A DNA stretch of 64,000 bases from Paenibacillus sp. FSL R7-0273 (lineage in GTDB: Bacteria; Bacillota; Bacilli; Paenibacillales; Paenibacillaceae). The position numbers and the translations under genes were made by a program. The notes beneath the pieces were generated by a model, which was not told where the DNA came from, ran no database searches, and saw nothing but the letters and a program-made list of their open reading frames with translations. The stretch is from the NCBI RefSeq assembly GCF_000758625.1, contig NZ_CP009283.1:4785501-4849500 (forward strand), written 5' to 3'. Below are positions 17,306 to 25,467 of the stretch, piece after piece. Position 1 is the first letter of the stretch, and each line of letters opens with the position of its first letter.

Positions 17306-18556
17306 ATGGACTGGATGACTAAGCTTCCATTAAAGCAGAGAATCGTTGCCGGCTGTTACCTTGTTGCCGCTTTATTCGCTGTTCCGGTTTTAATCACGCT
17401 TGTAATCATGGGCAAAATCGTTATCGGCATCATTCTCATCGCCGCACTGGCAGGACTGACTTATCCTCTGGCACGCTTTGTAGAGAGAACGCTTACATCT
17501 TCTTTTGACGAGTTCTCCAACGTTACCCATACCATAGCCAAAGGCGACTTTACAAGCCGCGCTGACGAAAACGGGTCAATGGGCGAGGTCAGCCGCTCCT
17601 TTAACACCATGATTGACAAGCTCAAGAAAATCCTGACGGAAGCCTCACAAATTACGCGGCATGTAATGGATGCCAGCAGAGGCATCGAGGACAAGAACCA
17701 CAGCCTCAAAATTGTAATGGCCCAGGTCGCCTCCTCCTCCAATGAGCTCGCTGTCGGCGCTAACGAAATCTCCGCAGATATTGCCGACATGACGGAATCC
17801 ATCAAGGATATCGAAACTAAGGTAGCCAATTACACGCACTCCACCAAGGAGATGAACAAACGCTCTATACATACGCTTGAACTGGTTGAACAAGGGAGGG
17901 TATCAGTAGATACCCAGGCGGAAGGCATGCGCAAAAATATTGAGGCCACCAATAAGGTCGCCGGTACCATAGAGGCGCTCTCCCAGAATGCCCGCGGTAT
18001 TTCCATGATTGCCAAGTCCATTACCGAAATTGCCGAGCAGACCAACCTGCTGTCGCTGAACGCTTCAATTGAGGCGGCACGCGCAGGTGAGCACGGCCGC
18101 GGCTTTGCCGTTGTCGCCCAGGAGGTGCGCAAGCTCGCAGAGGAATCCACCGCCTCAACCAAAGAGGTCTTCACCCTGATCCGCAGTATCGAATCCGATA
18201 TCAAGCAGGCGGTGGAGAATATCGCCATTAACGAAGAGGTTGTTCAGGTACAGAACGAGCTGATTGTGGAGACTGCCCATATCTTCTCCCAGATCGTGCA
18301 AAGCGTTCAATACATAACCGAGCAGATCGCAGCCTTCTCCCAGGAAAGTGACCTTATGCTGGAGAGTGCCCTCAAAATTTCCGGCGCCATTGAAAATATC
18401 TCAGCAATCACCCAGCAGACGGCTGCAGGTACCGAAGAGGTGTCTGCAGCAATGAATGAGCAGATCAATGCCCTGCAGTCTGTAGCTGATGAGACAGACA
18501 AAATGACCCAGGCCGTATTCCAGCTGCAAAAAACCATTCACATATTCAAGTTTTAA
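17306..18556 (+). CDS. Methyl-accepting chemotaxis protein without sensor domain
   Basis: This 416-residue chemoreceptor has two adjoining membrane segments (about 14-35 and 37-58) with only a turn between them, a HAMP-like segment (about 58-110), and a long coiled signalling domain. The tip motif around residues 245-275 ([22 protein letters not shown]) is the CheA/CheW-contacting hairpin. No extracellular domain exists, so the input must come from the membrane, the cytoplasm or a partner. The ATG at 17306 follows AGGGGGAAC. A terminator separates it from the c-di-GMP riboswitch operon downstream. Confidence 0.92.
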   Translation: MDWMTKLPLKQRIVAGCYLVAALFAVPVLITLVIMGKIVIGIILIAALAGLTYPLARFVERTLTSSFDEFSNVTHTIAKGDFTSRADENGSMGEVSRSFNTMIDKLKKILTEASQITRHVMDASRGIEDKNHSLKIVMAQVASSSNELAVGANEISADIADMTESIKDIETKVANYTHSTKEMNKRSIHTLELVEQGRVSVDTQAEGMRKNIEATNKVAGTIEALSQNARGISMIAKSITEIAEQTNLLSLNASIEAARAGEHGRGFAVVAQEVRKLAEESTASTKEVFTLIRSIESDIKQAVENIAINEEVVQVQNELIVETAHIFSQIVQSVQYITEQIAAFSQESDLMLESALKISGAIENISAITQQTAAGTEEVSAAMNEQINALQSVADETDKMTQAVFQLQKTIHIFKF

Positions 18557-18577
18557 GCAAGCATTACTTTGGTCCCA

Positions 18578-18610
18578 AAGCTGCCGTTCTTTAGAAGCGG
18601 CAGCTTTTTA
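18578..18610 (+). terminator. Terminator after the chemoreceptor gene
   Basis: AAGCTGCCG and CGGCAGCTT pair around TTCTTTAGAAG and are followed by TTTAAG. Confidence 0.8.
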
Positions 18611-18680
18611 AGTTTTGTAAGCCAGGTTCACTGAATCGTCCTGCAATTCGTCAATTTTCGCACTTTTCTGCATAATAGTA

Positions 18681-18708
18681 TTGACAATGATAGAGTTAAA
18701 AATATATT
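18681..18708 (+). promoter_or_regulatory. Promoter of the c-di-GMP riboswitch operon
   Basis: TTGACA at 18681-18686 and TATATT at 18703-18708 are 16 bases apart, with the riboswitch starting about 45 bases downstream. Confidence 0.65.
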
Positions 18709-18759
18709 GTAAAAGTAAAATTACCCAATGTAATATTATCCAACTTTGTACCTAACCCC

Positions 18760-18848
18760 ATATCGGCAAAATTCTCCGAAAGGAAATGACGCAAAGCCAT
18801 GGATCTACAGTCTCAGCTATCGGGACCATGATTGCCAGGTTGCAGCCC
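18760..18848 (+). promoter_or_regulatory. c-di-GMP-I (GEMM-I) riboswitch
   Basis: The conserved order of GEMM-I aptamers is visible: CGGCAAA (18764-18770), a CCGAAAGG tetraloop region (18776-18783), TGACGCAAAGCC (18787-18798), a variable arm, then ATGATTGCCAGGTTGC (18828-18843). These match the GGCAAA, GAAA loop, GACGCAAAGCC and receptor-side elements. A 10-bp hairpin with a weak T-rich tail lies at 18895-18917. The first gene starts at 18982. Whether c-di-GMP turns the operon on or off cannot be read from sequence. Confidence 0.87.
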
Positions 18849-18894
18849 GGGACGCCAGAATCATTCTGTCCTTAACGGCTATAGATGCAACTGG

Positions 18895-18917
18895 CCTGTG
18901 CTCATTTTGAGTACAGG
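18895..18917 (+). terminator. Hairpin downstream of the c-di-GMP aptamer
   Basis: CCTGTGCTCA pairs with TGAGTACAGG around TTT (one G-T pair), followed by TATTCTATTGTC. It is probably the expression platform, but the T tract is broken. Confidence 0.5.
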
Positions 18918-18981
18918 TATTCTATTGTCACCAGAGTCACTAGAATCGCTAGACAAATACACAACGGATAGGGTGGAGCAT

Positions 18982-20610
18982 TTGAAAACAGTCGCAGATT
19001 ATATGGCAGAGGCGCTTCGCAGCCTCGGCGTAACACATTCCTTTGGTATTATCGGTAAATCAATTTGTCCTATTGCTCTTAAAATGGTTGATTACGGCAT
19101 CGAATTTATTCCGGGCAGACATGAATCCAGCTGCGGCTTCGAAGCCGCGGGCTATGCACTCAAAACCGGCGGGCTAGGTGTTGCCTTCGGCACCTCAGGC
19201 CCGGGCGGAACCAACCTGCTTACTGCAGCAGCACATGCCAAAGCCAACAATCTTCCTGTCCTGTTCATTACAGGACACCAGTCAATTAAGGAGCTCGGAA
19301 TTCCGCAGTGCCAGGATTCCTCCTCTTATCTGGCCGATCTGGCGGATATGTTCAGACCGGCTACCTTATTCAGCAAGCTGGTTGAGCGCGGAGATCATTT
19401 CAGCACGATTTTTAATCATGCCATTTCTATTGCTCTCAGCAAGCGCGGTCCGGTGCATCTGTGTATTCCTTTTGATGTCCAGACAGAAATGCTTGAAGAA
19501 TGCCGTATTGTTCTTCCTGAACGCGAGCCGCTTGTCAGCATCGGGAATTTTGAGCGTGTAATTGCGGCAATCAATGCATCCTCACGTCCGCTGATTATTG
19601 CCGGTAAAGGCGTTAACCGGTCCGGTACGCATCAGGAGCTGGTACAGCTCGCTGAAACCTTCAATATCCCGATCGTTACAACTCCGGGGGGAAAAGGCGC
19701 TATCGCCTGGGACCATCCGCTATACCACGGCCCTTGCGGCGTAGGCGGCTGCAAGCACGGGGATGACATGCTGAACAGCAGCGATCTTTACATTGTGCTC
19801 GGCTCGCGCCTGAGTGATATGACGATCTGCAATCTCAAAGCGGAAAACCATCCGGCTACACTGATCCAATTCGATTCCGACCCTACCTTTGTCGGTAAAA
19901 TTCTGAATTCGCAGACGATTGCGGTCAGCGGAGATCTGCGTGATAACCTGACCTACTACCTGCAGAATATCGACAGAGATACTGTTGTCAGACATGAAAT
20001 AACTGTAGAGGCTAATTACCATGATGAGCTGCCGGAGCTGCCAAAGCTCTCCATCGCTTCCGTCCTGAGTACTTTGAGCGATCAGATTCCTTATAACAGC
20101 TCGGTATTTGTAGATGACGGCAGCCACGGCTTCCATGCTGTTAAATGGTATAACGTCAAGAAGCCGGGAAGCTTTATCTTTGATGCCTATTTTGCCTGCA
20201 TGGGCAACTCGATCGGCATGTCCATCGGCGCCAAAGTGGCGGCACCTGATGAAACGGTCTTCTGCATCACCGGTGACGGCTGCTTCATGATGCTCGGCGC
20301 TGAGATCAACACCGCAGTCTGCAAGGACATCCCGGTTATTTTTATCGTGGTTAATAATATGCAGCTCGACATGGCTCTTAAGGGCATGGAAAAAACAACC
20401 GGCAGAATTGACGGTACCCTCTTCGAGGTTCCGATGGATGCCGCAAAATTCGGGGAATCCCTCGGAGCTGTAGGCTACAAGTGTGAAACAGCCGGACAGT
20501 TTGCAGCAGCTCTTGAAGCCGCAATCGCCTCCAATAAGGTAGCAGTCATTGAACTGCTTACCGACCGTGACGAAATGCCTCCGACAGCGCACCGTGTATT
20601 GAATCTGTAA
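18982..20610 (+). CDS. ThDP-dependent acetolactate-synthase-like enzyme
   Basis: The 542-residue protein has the three-domain layout of ThDP enzymes: N-terminal Pyr domain (about 1-165) with the cofactor-activating Glu in GRHESSCGFEAAGYA, a middle Rossmann-like domain (about 185-320), and the PP domain (about 365-540) with the GDGCFM ... VVNN ThDP/Mg signature. It resembles IlvB-like proteins, but no regulatory-subunit gene or other branched-chain pathway gene is nearby, so biosynthetic acetolactate synthase is not assumed; an acyloin- or ketoacid-processing carboligase or decarboxylase is possible. The TTG at 18982 is chosen (GGGTGGAG just upstream); the frame is open further but without similarity. 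First gene of an operon behind a c-di-GMP riboswitch. Confidence 0.85.
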   Translation: MKTVADYMAEALRSLGVTHSFGIIGKSICPIALKMVDYGIEFIPGRHESSCGFEAAGYALKTGGLGVAFGTSGPGGTNLLTAAAHAKANNLPVLFITGHQSIKELGIPQCQDSSSYLADLADMFRPATLFSKLVERGDHFSTIFNHAISIALSKRGPVHLCIPFDVQTEMLEECRIVLPEREPLVSIGNFERVIAAINASSRPLIIAGKGVNRSGTHQELVQLAETFNIPIVTTPGGKGAIAWDHPLYHGPCGVGGCKHGDDMLNSSDLYIVLGSRLSDMTICNLKAENHPATLIQFDSDPTFVGKILNSQTIAVSGDLRDNLTYYLQNIDRDTVVRHEITVEANYHDELPELPKLSIASVLSTLSDQIPYNSSVFVDDGSHGFHAVKWYNVKKPGSFIFDAYFACMGNSIGMSIGAKVAAPDETVFCITGDGCFMMLGAEINTAVCKDIPVIFIVVNNMQLDMALKGMEKTTGRIDGTLFEVPMDAAKFGESLGAVGYKCETAGQFAAALEAAIASNKVAVIELLTDRDEMPPTAHRVLNL

Positions 20611-20641
20611 TAATATCACATCATTCAGGAGGTTTTCTTAA

Positions 20642-21010
20642 GTGGAAAGTTCAGTGAACAGCGGGGTTAAGCATTTTACCAATCTGTCCGGGGATTACGG
20701 CAGCAAACATATGGAGCCGATTAATGAGCATTTTCCGGAATTGGCTGAGTACATTATGGGCAATGCCTACGGCGATATTTTTCAGCGTACAACGATCGGC
20801 GCAGACTGGAAGGAAATTGCTGTGATTTCAGCCCTGATCACCATGGGCCAGTTCGAACAGCTCGGCGTACATTATGTAATGGCGCTGCGTGTAGGCATGA
20901 CCGTGGAGCAGATCAAAGGTATCCTGCTGCACCTGGTACCGGCAATCGGTGTACCGAAGGTTATTTCTGCCTTTAATGTGCTGCTTGCCACACTGGAGGA
21001 AATCAAGTAG
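20642..21010 (+). CDS. Carboxymuconolactone-decarboxylase-like (AhpD fold) protein without cysteines
   Basis: The 122-residue helical protein has the CMD pattern: WKEIAVISALITMGQFEQLGVHYVMAL, then GMTVEQIKGILLHLVPAIGVPK. It has no cysteine at all, so it cannot be an AhpD-like peroxidase; a lactone or keto-acid decarboxylase role or a binding role fits better. The GTG at 20642 lies nine bases after AGGAGG. It starts 31 bases after the ThDP gene, so the two are probably cotranscribed and may act on the same metabolite. Confidence 0.82.
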   Translation: MESSVNSGVKHFTNLSGDYGSKHMEPINEHFPELAEYIMGNAYGDIFQRTTIGADWKEIAVISALITMGQFEQLGVHYVMALRVGMTVEQIKGILLHLVPAIGVPKVISAFNVLLATLEEIK

Positions 21011-21059
21011 CTTTTGAACATGTAGAATACACCTATTTTGTTTTGGAGGCTTGAGCCAA

Positions 21060-21404
21060 ATGGGCAAATACGCGCTGAAAACCGATCCCGAGAACAGAAT
21101 CCTGCATATCCAGCTGGAGGGCACCTTCTCCAATGAGGATGGCCTCAAATCGATTCAAGCCTACCAGCAGATCGTCAATCCGATTACCTCCAGTGAATAC
21201 TCCCTGCAGATTGACTGCCGCAAGCTGAATGTCACTGCTCCGGATGTGGTTCCCCTGCTGGAAAGCTGCTTTCATATGTTCAAATCGGATGGTTTTCAGC
21301 AGGTTTCCCTTGCTCTCGAAAATAATCCGCTGCTCAAAATGCAGCTCTCCCGGCTTGGCCGTAAGGCAGGGCTTGAGAATATGCTGATTGTTCCTTCTTT
21401 TTAA
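21060..21404 (+). CDS. STAS-like (SpoIIAA-type fold) protein
   Basis: The 114-residue product alternates strands and helices like STAS proteins: KTDPENRILHIQLEGTF, a helix, YSLQIDCRKLNVTAPDVV, a helix, then QVSLALENN. The fold assignment is tentative and no phosphorylatable Ser motif is clear. The ATG at 21060 lies ten bases after GGAGG; the TTG at 21051 is too close. Third and last gene of the c-di-GMP riboswitch operon, followed by a strong terminator. Confidence 0.65.
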   Translation: MGKYALKTDPENRILHIQLEGTFSNEDGLKSIQAYQQIVNPITSSEYSLQIDCRKLNVTAPDVVPLLESCFHMFKSDGFQQVSLALENNPLLKMQLSRLGRKAGLENMLIVPSF

Positions 21405-21430
21405 GCGTAATTGCCAGCTCTTATATGATC

Positions 21431-21480
21431 AAAAAAGCAACCGGCAGACAAGTGATAACTTGCCTGCCGGTTGCTTTTGT
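21431..21480 (+). terminator. Bidirectional terminator
   Basis: AAGCAACCGGCAG and CTGCCGGTTGCTT pair with inner CAAGT/ACTTG. T-rich on the plus side and A6 on the left, so it can end the riboswitch operon and glpK. Confidence 0.88.
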
Positions 21481-21523
21481 TTAGCGGCTTCACGTCTCTT
21501 GCACAAAGAGAGACGGGCCTAAG

Positions 21524-23017
21524 CTAATGACGGGCTTCGTGCTTCTCCCAGCCCATTGTCCGCTCTACCGCATCCTTCCACACGTCATAGCGGCGCTCCC
21601 GCTCTTCTTCACCCATCCGGGGCTCAAAGTCCCGCTCCGCCTTATTGAAGCTCTCCAGCTGCTCTCTCGACCAGATTCCGGACGTCAGCCCCGCCAGCAG
21701 CGCTGCGCCAAGCGCCGTTGTCTCAGCGTAGGTTGTACGGGTCACTGTACTGCCGAGGATGTCCGCCTGGAACTGCATCAGCAGATTATTGCGGACAGCT
21801 CCGCCGTCCACACGAAGTCCGGTCAGCGGCATGCCGGCGTCCTTCTCCATTGCGCCGATGACATCACGGGACTGAAAGGCCAGCGCCTCCAGCGTAGCCC
21901 GTACGAGATGACCTGCGTTTGTGCCCCGGGTAAGACCGAAGACAGCTCCGCGGGCATACATATCCCAGTAAGGGGCGCCAAGACCAGTGAAGGCAGGTAC
22001 AACTACGACACCTTCGCTGTCGTCTACCTCTGCAGCCTTTTGCTCGGAATCAGCCGGCCCTTCTATCAGGCCAAGCCCCTCATGCAGCCACTGCACAGCA
22101 GCCCCGGCTACAAACACGCTGCCCTCTAACGCATAATACAGCTCGTCCCCCATGCCCCAGGCAACAGTTGTAAGCAGGCCGTGCCTGGAGGCAACTGCTT
22201 CAGTGCCCGTGTTCATGAGGATGAAGCAGCCTGTGCCGTAGGTGTTCTTGGCACTCCCCGCTTCCAGGCAGGTGTGGCCGAACAATGCAGCCTGCTGGTC
22301 GCCGAGCACAGAGCGGATCGGGATTTCCGCACCGAACCAGCGGGCATCTGCCATGCCGAAATCACCGCCGGACATGCGGACCCCGGGCAGCATCGCCCGC
22401 GGGATGTTAAGCTCCCGGATCAGCTGGTCATCCCATCTGCGTTCATGCAGATTATACAGCATCGTCCGCGAAGCATTGGTCACGTCTGTCGCATGCACAG
22501 CGCCGCTGGTTAGCTTCCAGATAAGCCAGCTGTCGATAGTGCCTGCCAGCAGCTCCCCGCGCTCTGCACGCGCTCTGGAGCCTTCTACGTGGTCCAGAAT
22601 CCAGGCCAGCTTGGTAGCCGAAAAGTAAGCATCTACCACCAGGCCTGTCTTATCCGCAATCTCCCGGGCCAGGCCCTGCCGTTTGATCTCCTCACACTGC
22701 TGAGCTGTGCGGCGGTCCTGCCATACGATCGCCGGGTATACCGGCTCTCCCGTCACCCTGTCCCAGATCAGCGCCGTTTCCCGCTGGTTGGTGATGCCAA
22801 TGGCAGTAATGTCCGCTGCCGCTATTCCGCCTGCCTGTATGGCGTCCCTGGCTGCTGCCAGCTGGCTCTCCCAGATCTGCTCCGGATCATGCTCCACCCA
22901 GCCCGGCCGGGGAAAGGACTGCTTAATATCGTATTGCCCCTGGGCGACCATCCCGGCCTGATGGTCAAACAGTATAGCCCTTGAGCTGGTAGTCCCTTGA
23001 TCCAATGATAAAATCAT
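21524..23017 (-). CDS. glpK: Glycerol kinase
   Basis: GlpK phosphorylates glycerol to sn-glycerol 3-phosphate. The 497-residue length is standard. Visible blocks include DQGTTSSRAILFD at the start, the substrate segment WVEHDPEQIW, GDQQAALFGH and the glycine-rich GLGAPYWD and VDGGAVRNN regions of the FGGY C-terminal domain. The ATG at 23017 follows AGGAGGCAATTATAG. It stands alone: no glpF, glpD or glpP lies beside it in the window. Confidence 0.96.
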   Translation of the reverse strand: MILSLDQGTTSSRAILFDHQAGMVAQGQYDIKQSFPRPGWVEHDPEQIWESQLAAARDAIQAGGIAAADITAIGITNQRETALIWDRVTGEPVYPAIVWQDRRTAQQCEEIKRQGLAREIADKTGLVVDAYFSATKLAWILDHVEGSRARAERGELLAGTIDSWLIWKLTSGAVHATDVTNASRTMLYNLHERRWDDQLIRELNIPRAMLPGVRMSGGDFGMADARWFGAEIPIRSVLGDQQAALFGHTCLEAGSAKNTYGTGCFILMNTGTEAVASRHGLLTTVAWGMGDELYYALEGSVFVAGAAVQWLHEGLGLIEGPADSEQKAAEVDDSEGVVVVPAFTGLGAPYWDMYARGAVFGLTRGTNAGHLVRATLEALAFQSRDVIGAMEKDAGMPLTGLRVDGGAVRNNLLMQFQADILGSTVTRTTYAETTALGAALLAGLTSGIWSREQLESFNKAERDFEPRMGEEERERRYDVWKDAVERTMGWEKHEARH

Positions 23018-23088
23018 CTATAATTGCCTCCTAAAGTGACGGGTATATTATGTTCCACGATGAACAAGATTAAAGGAGTCCTTTCAAC

Positions 23089-23116
23089 AAAAAGCACCTC
23101 TGCATTCAGAGGCGCT
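23089..23116 (-). terminator. Terminator after resE
   Basis: GCGCCTCTG and CAGAGGTGC pair around a short loop and are followed on the minus strand by TTTTTG. Confidence 0.75.
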
Positions 23117-23134
23117 GTCAGTCTAAGTCCGGAT

Positions 23135-24580
23135 TTACTGTTTTTCGACAGGAAGCCGTAGCGTAAAATTCGTACCTTCGCCAAGCTTACTGGCGGCAAA
23201 AATCTGTCCGTGATGAGATTCGACGATATTTTTAACAATAGCCAGCCCAAGACCGGTACCGCCGGACTCCCCTCGTACACGGGCTTTGTCAGCCTTGTAG
23301 AAACGCTCAAAGATAAAGGGCAGGTCATCCGGATGAATTCCGGCACCCTGGTCACGGATCTCAATTTCTAGATAACGGCGTCCATCGAGCACAGTTAAAC
23401 CTGCCGTAATGGAGATCTGCCTGTCAGCAGGAGTATGCCTGAAGGCATTGTCCAGCAGATTGGTAAGCACCTGCTCCAGCTTATCCACATCTGCAGACTT
23501 CAGCAGCAGCAGACCTTCAGGCCTGTGCAGCTCCAGGATGATATCACGTTCCTTGGCGCGGACGGAAAATTTACGGTAGATGCGGTCGAGCAGCTCGCCC
23601 ATATCCACCTGTCCCATCATCATGTCCGTATGCCCTGCCTCCATCCGGGCCAGATCAAGCAGATCCTTGACCAGCCTGCCCATCCGCAGGGATTCATCAT
23701 GAATCACCTGCACCAGCTCATTCCGCTCTTCAGGGGAAGAGGCCATGCCGTCCAGCAGCGCTTCACTGTAGCCCTGCATCATCGAGAGCGGCGTACGGAT
23801 CTCATGCGAGACATTCGCTACGAAATCCCGGCGCATCTTCTCCAGACGCACCTCCTCTGTCACATCTCGGAGCACAGCTACCGCGCCCCTGATATGATTC
23901 TCCGAATACAGCGGAGCCATATGCACAGACCATACACCCTGGCGCACATGAACGTTAGCACGCTGATCCCCGCCCTGGCGGAGGGTATCCATAAATAACG
24001 GGCGCAGCGGGAGCGGAACTGCACTGTAAACGGCATCGTCCGCTCCTGAACCGTTATCGTTTTCGAGCTGATGCTCCAGGCTTAAATTGCTCCATATCTC
24101 CAGCAGCTTCTGTCCATGAGGGTTCGTGAGTATGACCTGGCCTTCGTTATCAAAGGTAATTACAGGATCAGTCATACTGCGCAGCACACTGGATAAGTGC
24201 CCCTTTTCATGGTTCAGGCTGCGGATATTCTCTTCCAGCTCTGCAGCCATGTGATTAAAGGAGGTAGCCAGCTGGCCAATCTCATCACTGGTCCGGAGCG
24301 TCAGTCTCGTGCCGTATTGACCCCGGCGGATATTGTTAGCCGCTTCAATAACCTGCTGCATCGGCTGTGTAATTTTGGTAAACAGGAACAACGCGAAAAA
24401 CGTTGTTAAGGAAAAACCGATCATTGAAGCATAAGTAAATAAACGTTTGATCGCCCCGGAATTGGCGAAGTTGCTGTCGATATAGGGAAGCAGGAACAGT
24501 CCTACCGTAATGAGCACGACTGCAACAAGGCAGATAATCGTAACCCATAGCTTCCCGACAAGGCTTCTCCAGAAGCTCAC
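23135..24580 (-). CDS. resE: Sensor histidine kinase, ResE type, without large outer domain
   Basis: In Bacillus ResE senses redox state or NO and phosphorylates ResD. This 481-residue kinase has two membrane segments (about 11-33 and 48-68) with an outer loop of only about 15 residues, a HAMP domain (about 70-122), a PAS domain (about 135-225), the H-box VSHEIRTP, and the ATPase domain with N, G1 (DQGAGI) and G2 (GGTGLGLAI) boxes. Bacillus ResE is over 580 residues with a larger outer domain, so sensing here must rely on HAMP/PAS. The GTG at 24580 directly abuts the resD stop codon. The name comes from position after resABCD; WalK or PhoR types look alike. Confidence 0.88.
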   Translation of the reverse strand: MSFWRSLVGKLWVTIICLVAVVLITVGLFLLPYIDSNFANSGAIKRLFTYASMIGFSLTTFFALFLFTKITQPMQQVIEAANNIRRGQYGTRLTLRTSDEIGQLATSFNHMAAELEENIRSLNHEKGHLSSVLRSMTDPVITFDNEGQVILTNPHGQKLLEIWSNLSLEHQLENDNGSGADDAVYSAVPLPLRPLFMDTLRQGGDQRANVHVRQGVWSVHMAPLYSENHIRGAVAVLRDVTEEVRLEKMRRDFVANVSHEIRTPLSMMQGYSEALLDGMASSPEERNELVQVIHDESLRMGRLVKDLLDLARMEAGHTDMMMGQVDMGELLDRIYRKFSVRAKERDIILELHRPEGLLLLKSADVDKLEQVLTNLLDNAFRHTPADRQISITAGLTVLDGRRYLEIEIRDQGAGIHPDDLPFIFERFYKADKARVRGESGGTGLGLAIVKNIVESHHGQIFAASKLGEGTNFTLRLPVEKQ

Positions 24581-25297
24581 CTATTTGGGTACCTCAAGCT
24601 TGTAGCCTACTCCCCAGACTGTGGTGATCATTGCAGCCGATTCCGGTGATACTTTATTCAGTTTCTCGCGGAGTCTTTTGACATGTGTATCAACGGTACG
24701 CAGGTCTCCAAAAAACTCGTAATTCCACACATCCTTGAGCAGCTCCTCACGGGAGAATACCTTGTCCGGCGAAATTGCCAGATAATGCAGCAGCTCATAT
24801 TCCTTCGGAGTCAGACTGACCTCCTGGCCGCCGGCAGTAACGCGGTGGGCATCATGCTCAATAATAAGATGCGGAAATACAATATTGTTACTGGAATTGC
24901 TCTCTTTGGATAAAAAGGCTGTCGCCGAAGAACGCCGCATAATGGCCTTGACCCGGTAGATCACCTCACGCGGGCTGAACGGCTTAACCACATAATCGTC
25001 GGCTCCCATCTCAAAGCCCTGCACACGGTTGATTTCCTCGCCCTTGGCGGTAAGCATCAGAACCGGTGTGGACTTGACGCCTCTAAGTCTGGTCAGCACT
25101 TCAATTCCGTCAATCCCCGGCAGCATGACATCCAGCAGGATAAGACCGTAATCATTGGCTGTTGCTTTGCGCAGAGCAATTTCGCCGTCCTCTGCTTCGT
25201 CGATTTCGTAGCCTTCTTTTTCCAGATACATTTTCAGCAGGCGGCGAATGCGCTCCTCGTCATCCACCACCAGAATTCTATTCAGATGCTCAGCCAT
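24581..25297 (-). CDS. resD: Response regulator, ResD type
   Basis: The 238-residue OmpR/PhoB-type regulator has a receiver domain (1-120; acidic pair in VVDDEER, phospho-Asp in LLDVMLPG, Lys in VKPF) and a winged-helix output domain (about 140-235; LTPKEYELL, RTVDTHVKRLREKL). The ATG at 25297 lies nine bases after GAAGGGG, matching the 240-residue length of Bacillus ResD; the longer frame to 25315 has no site. It abuts resE and follows resC after about 170 bases that probably hold its own promoter. Confidence 0.92.
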   Translation of the reverse strand: MAEHLNRILVVDDEERIRRLLKMYLEKEGYEIDEAEDGEIALRKATANDYGLILLDVMLPGIDGIEVLTRLRGVKSTPVLMLTAKGEEINRVQGFEMGADDYVVKPFSPREVIYRVKAIMRRSSATAFLSKESNSSNNIVFPHLIIEHDAHRVTAGGQEVSLTPKEYELLHYLAISPDKVFSREELLKDVWNYEFFGDLRTVDTHVKRLREKLNKVSPESAAMITTVWGVGYKLEVPK

Positions 25298-25467
25298 TAA
25301 CAACAACCCCTTCATCTAATACAGTTGAACAGTTACCCTATTATGCCTCACGCCTGAGCGTACGGGATTTACATTACTATAACGCAAAATAACACCGGAT
25401 AAACGAAACACCCAAAACTCACAGACAGATCTGACCCTTGATCAGGAGCCTGAAATGCCTTGTTCCA

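Noticed and set aside
18832..18981. N-terminal extension of the ThDP enzyme
   Set aside because: It runs through the end of the riboswitch and its hairpin and has no family likeness; the TTG at 18982 is used.
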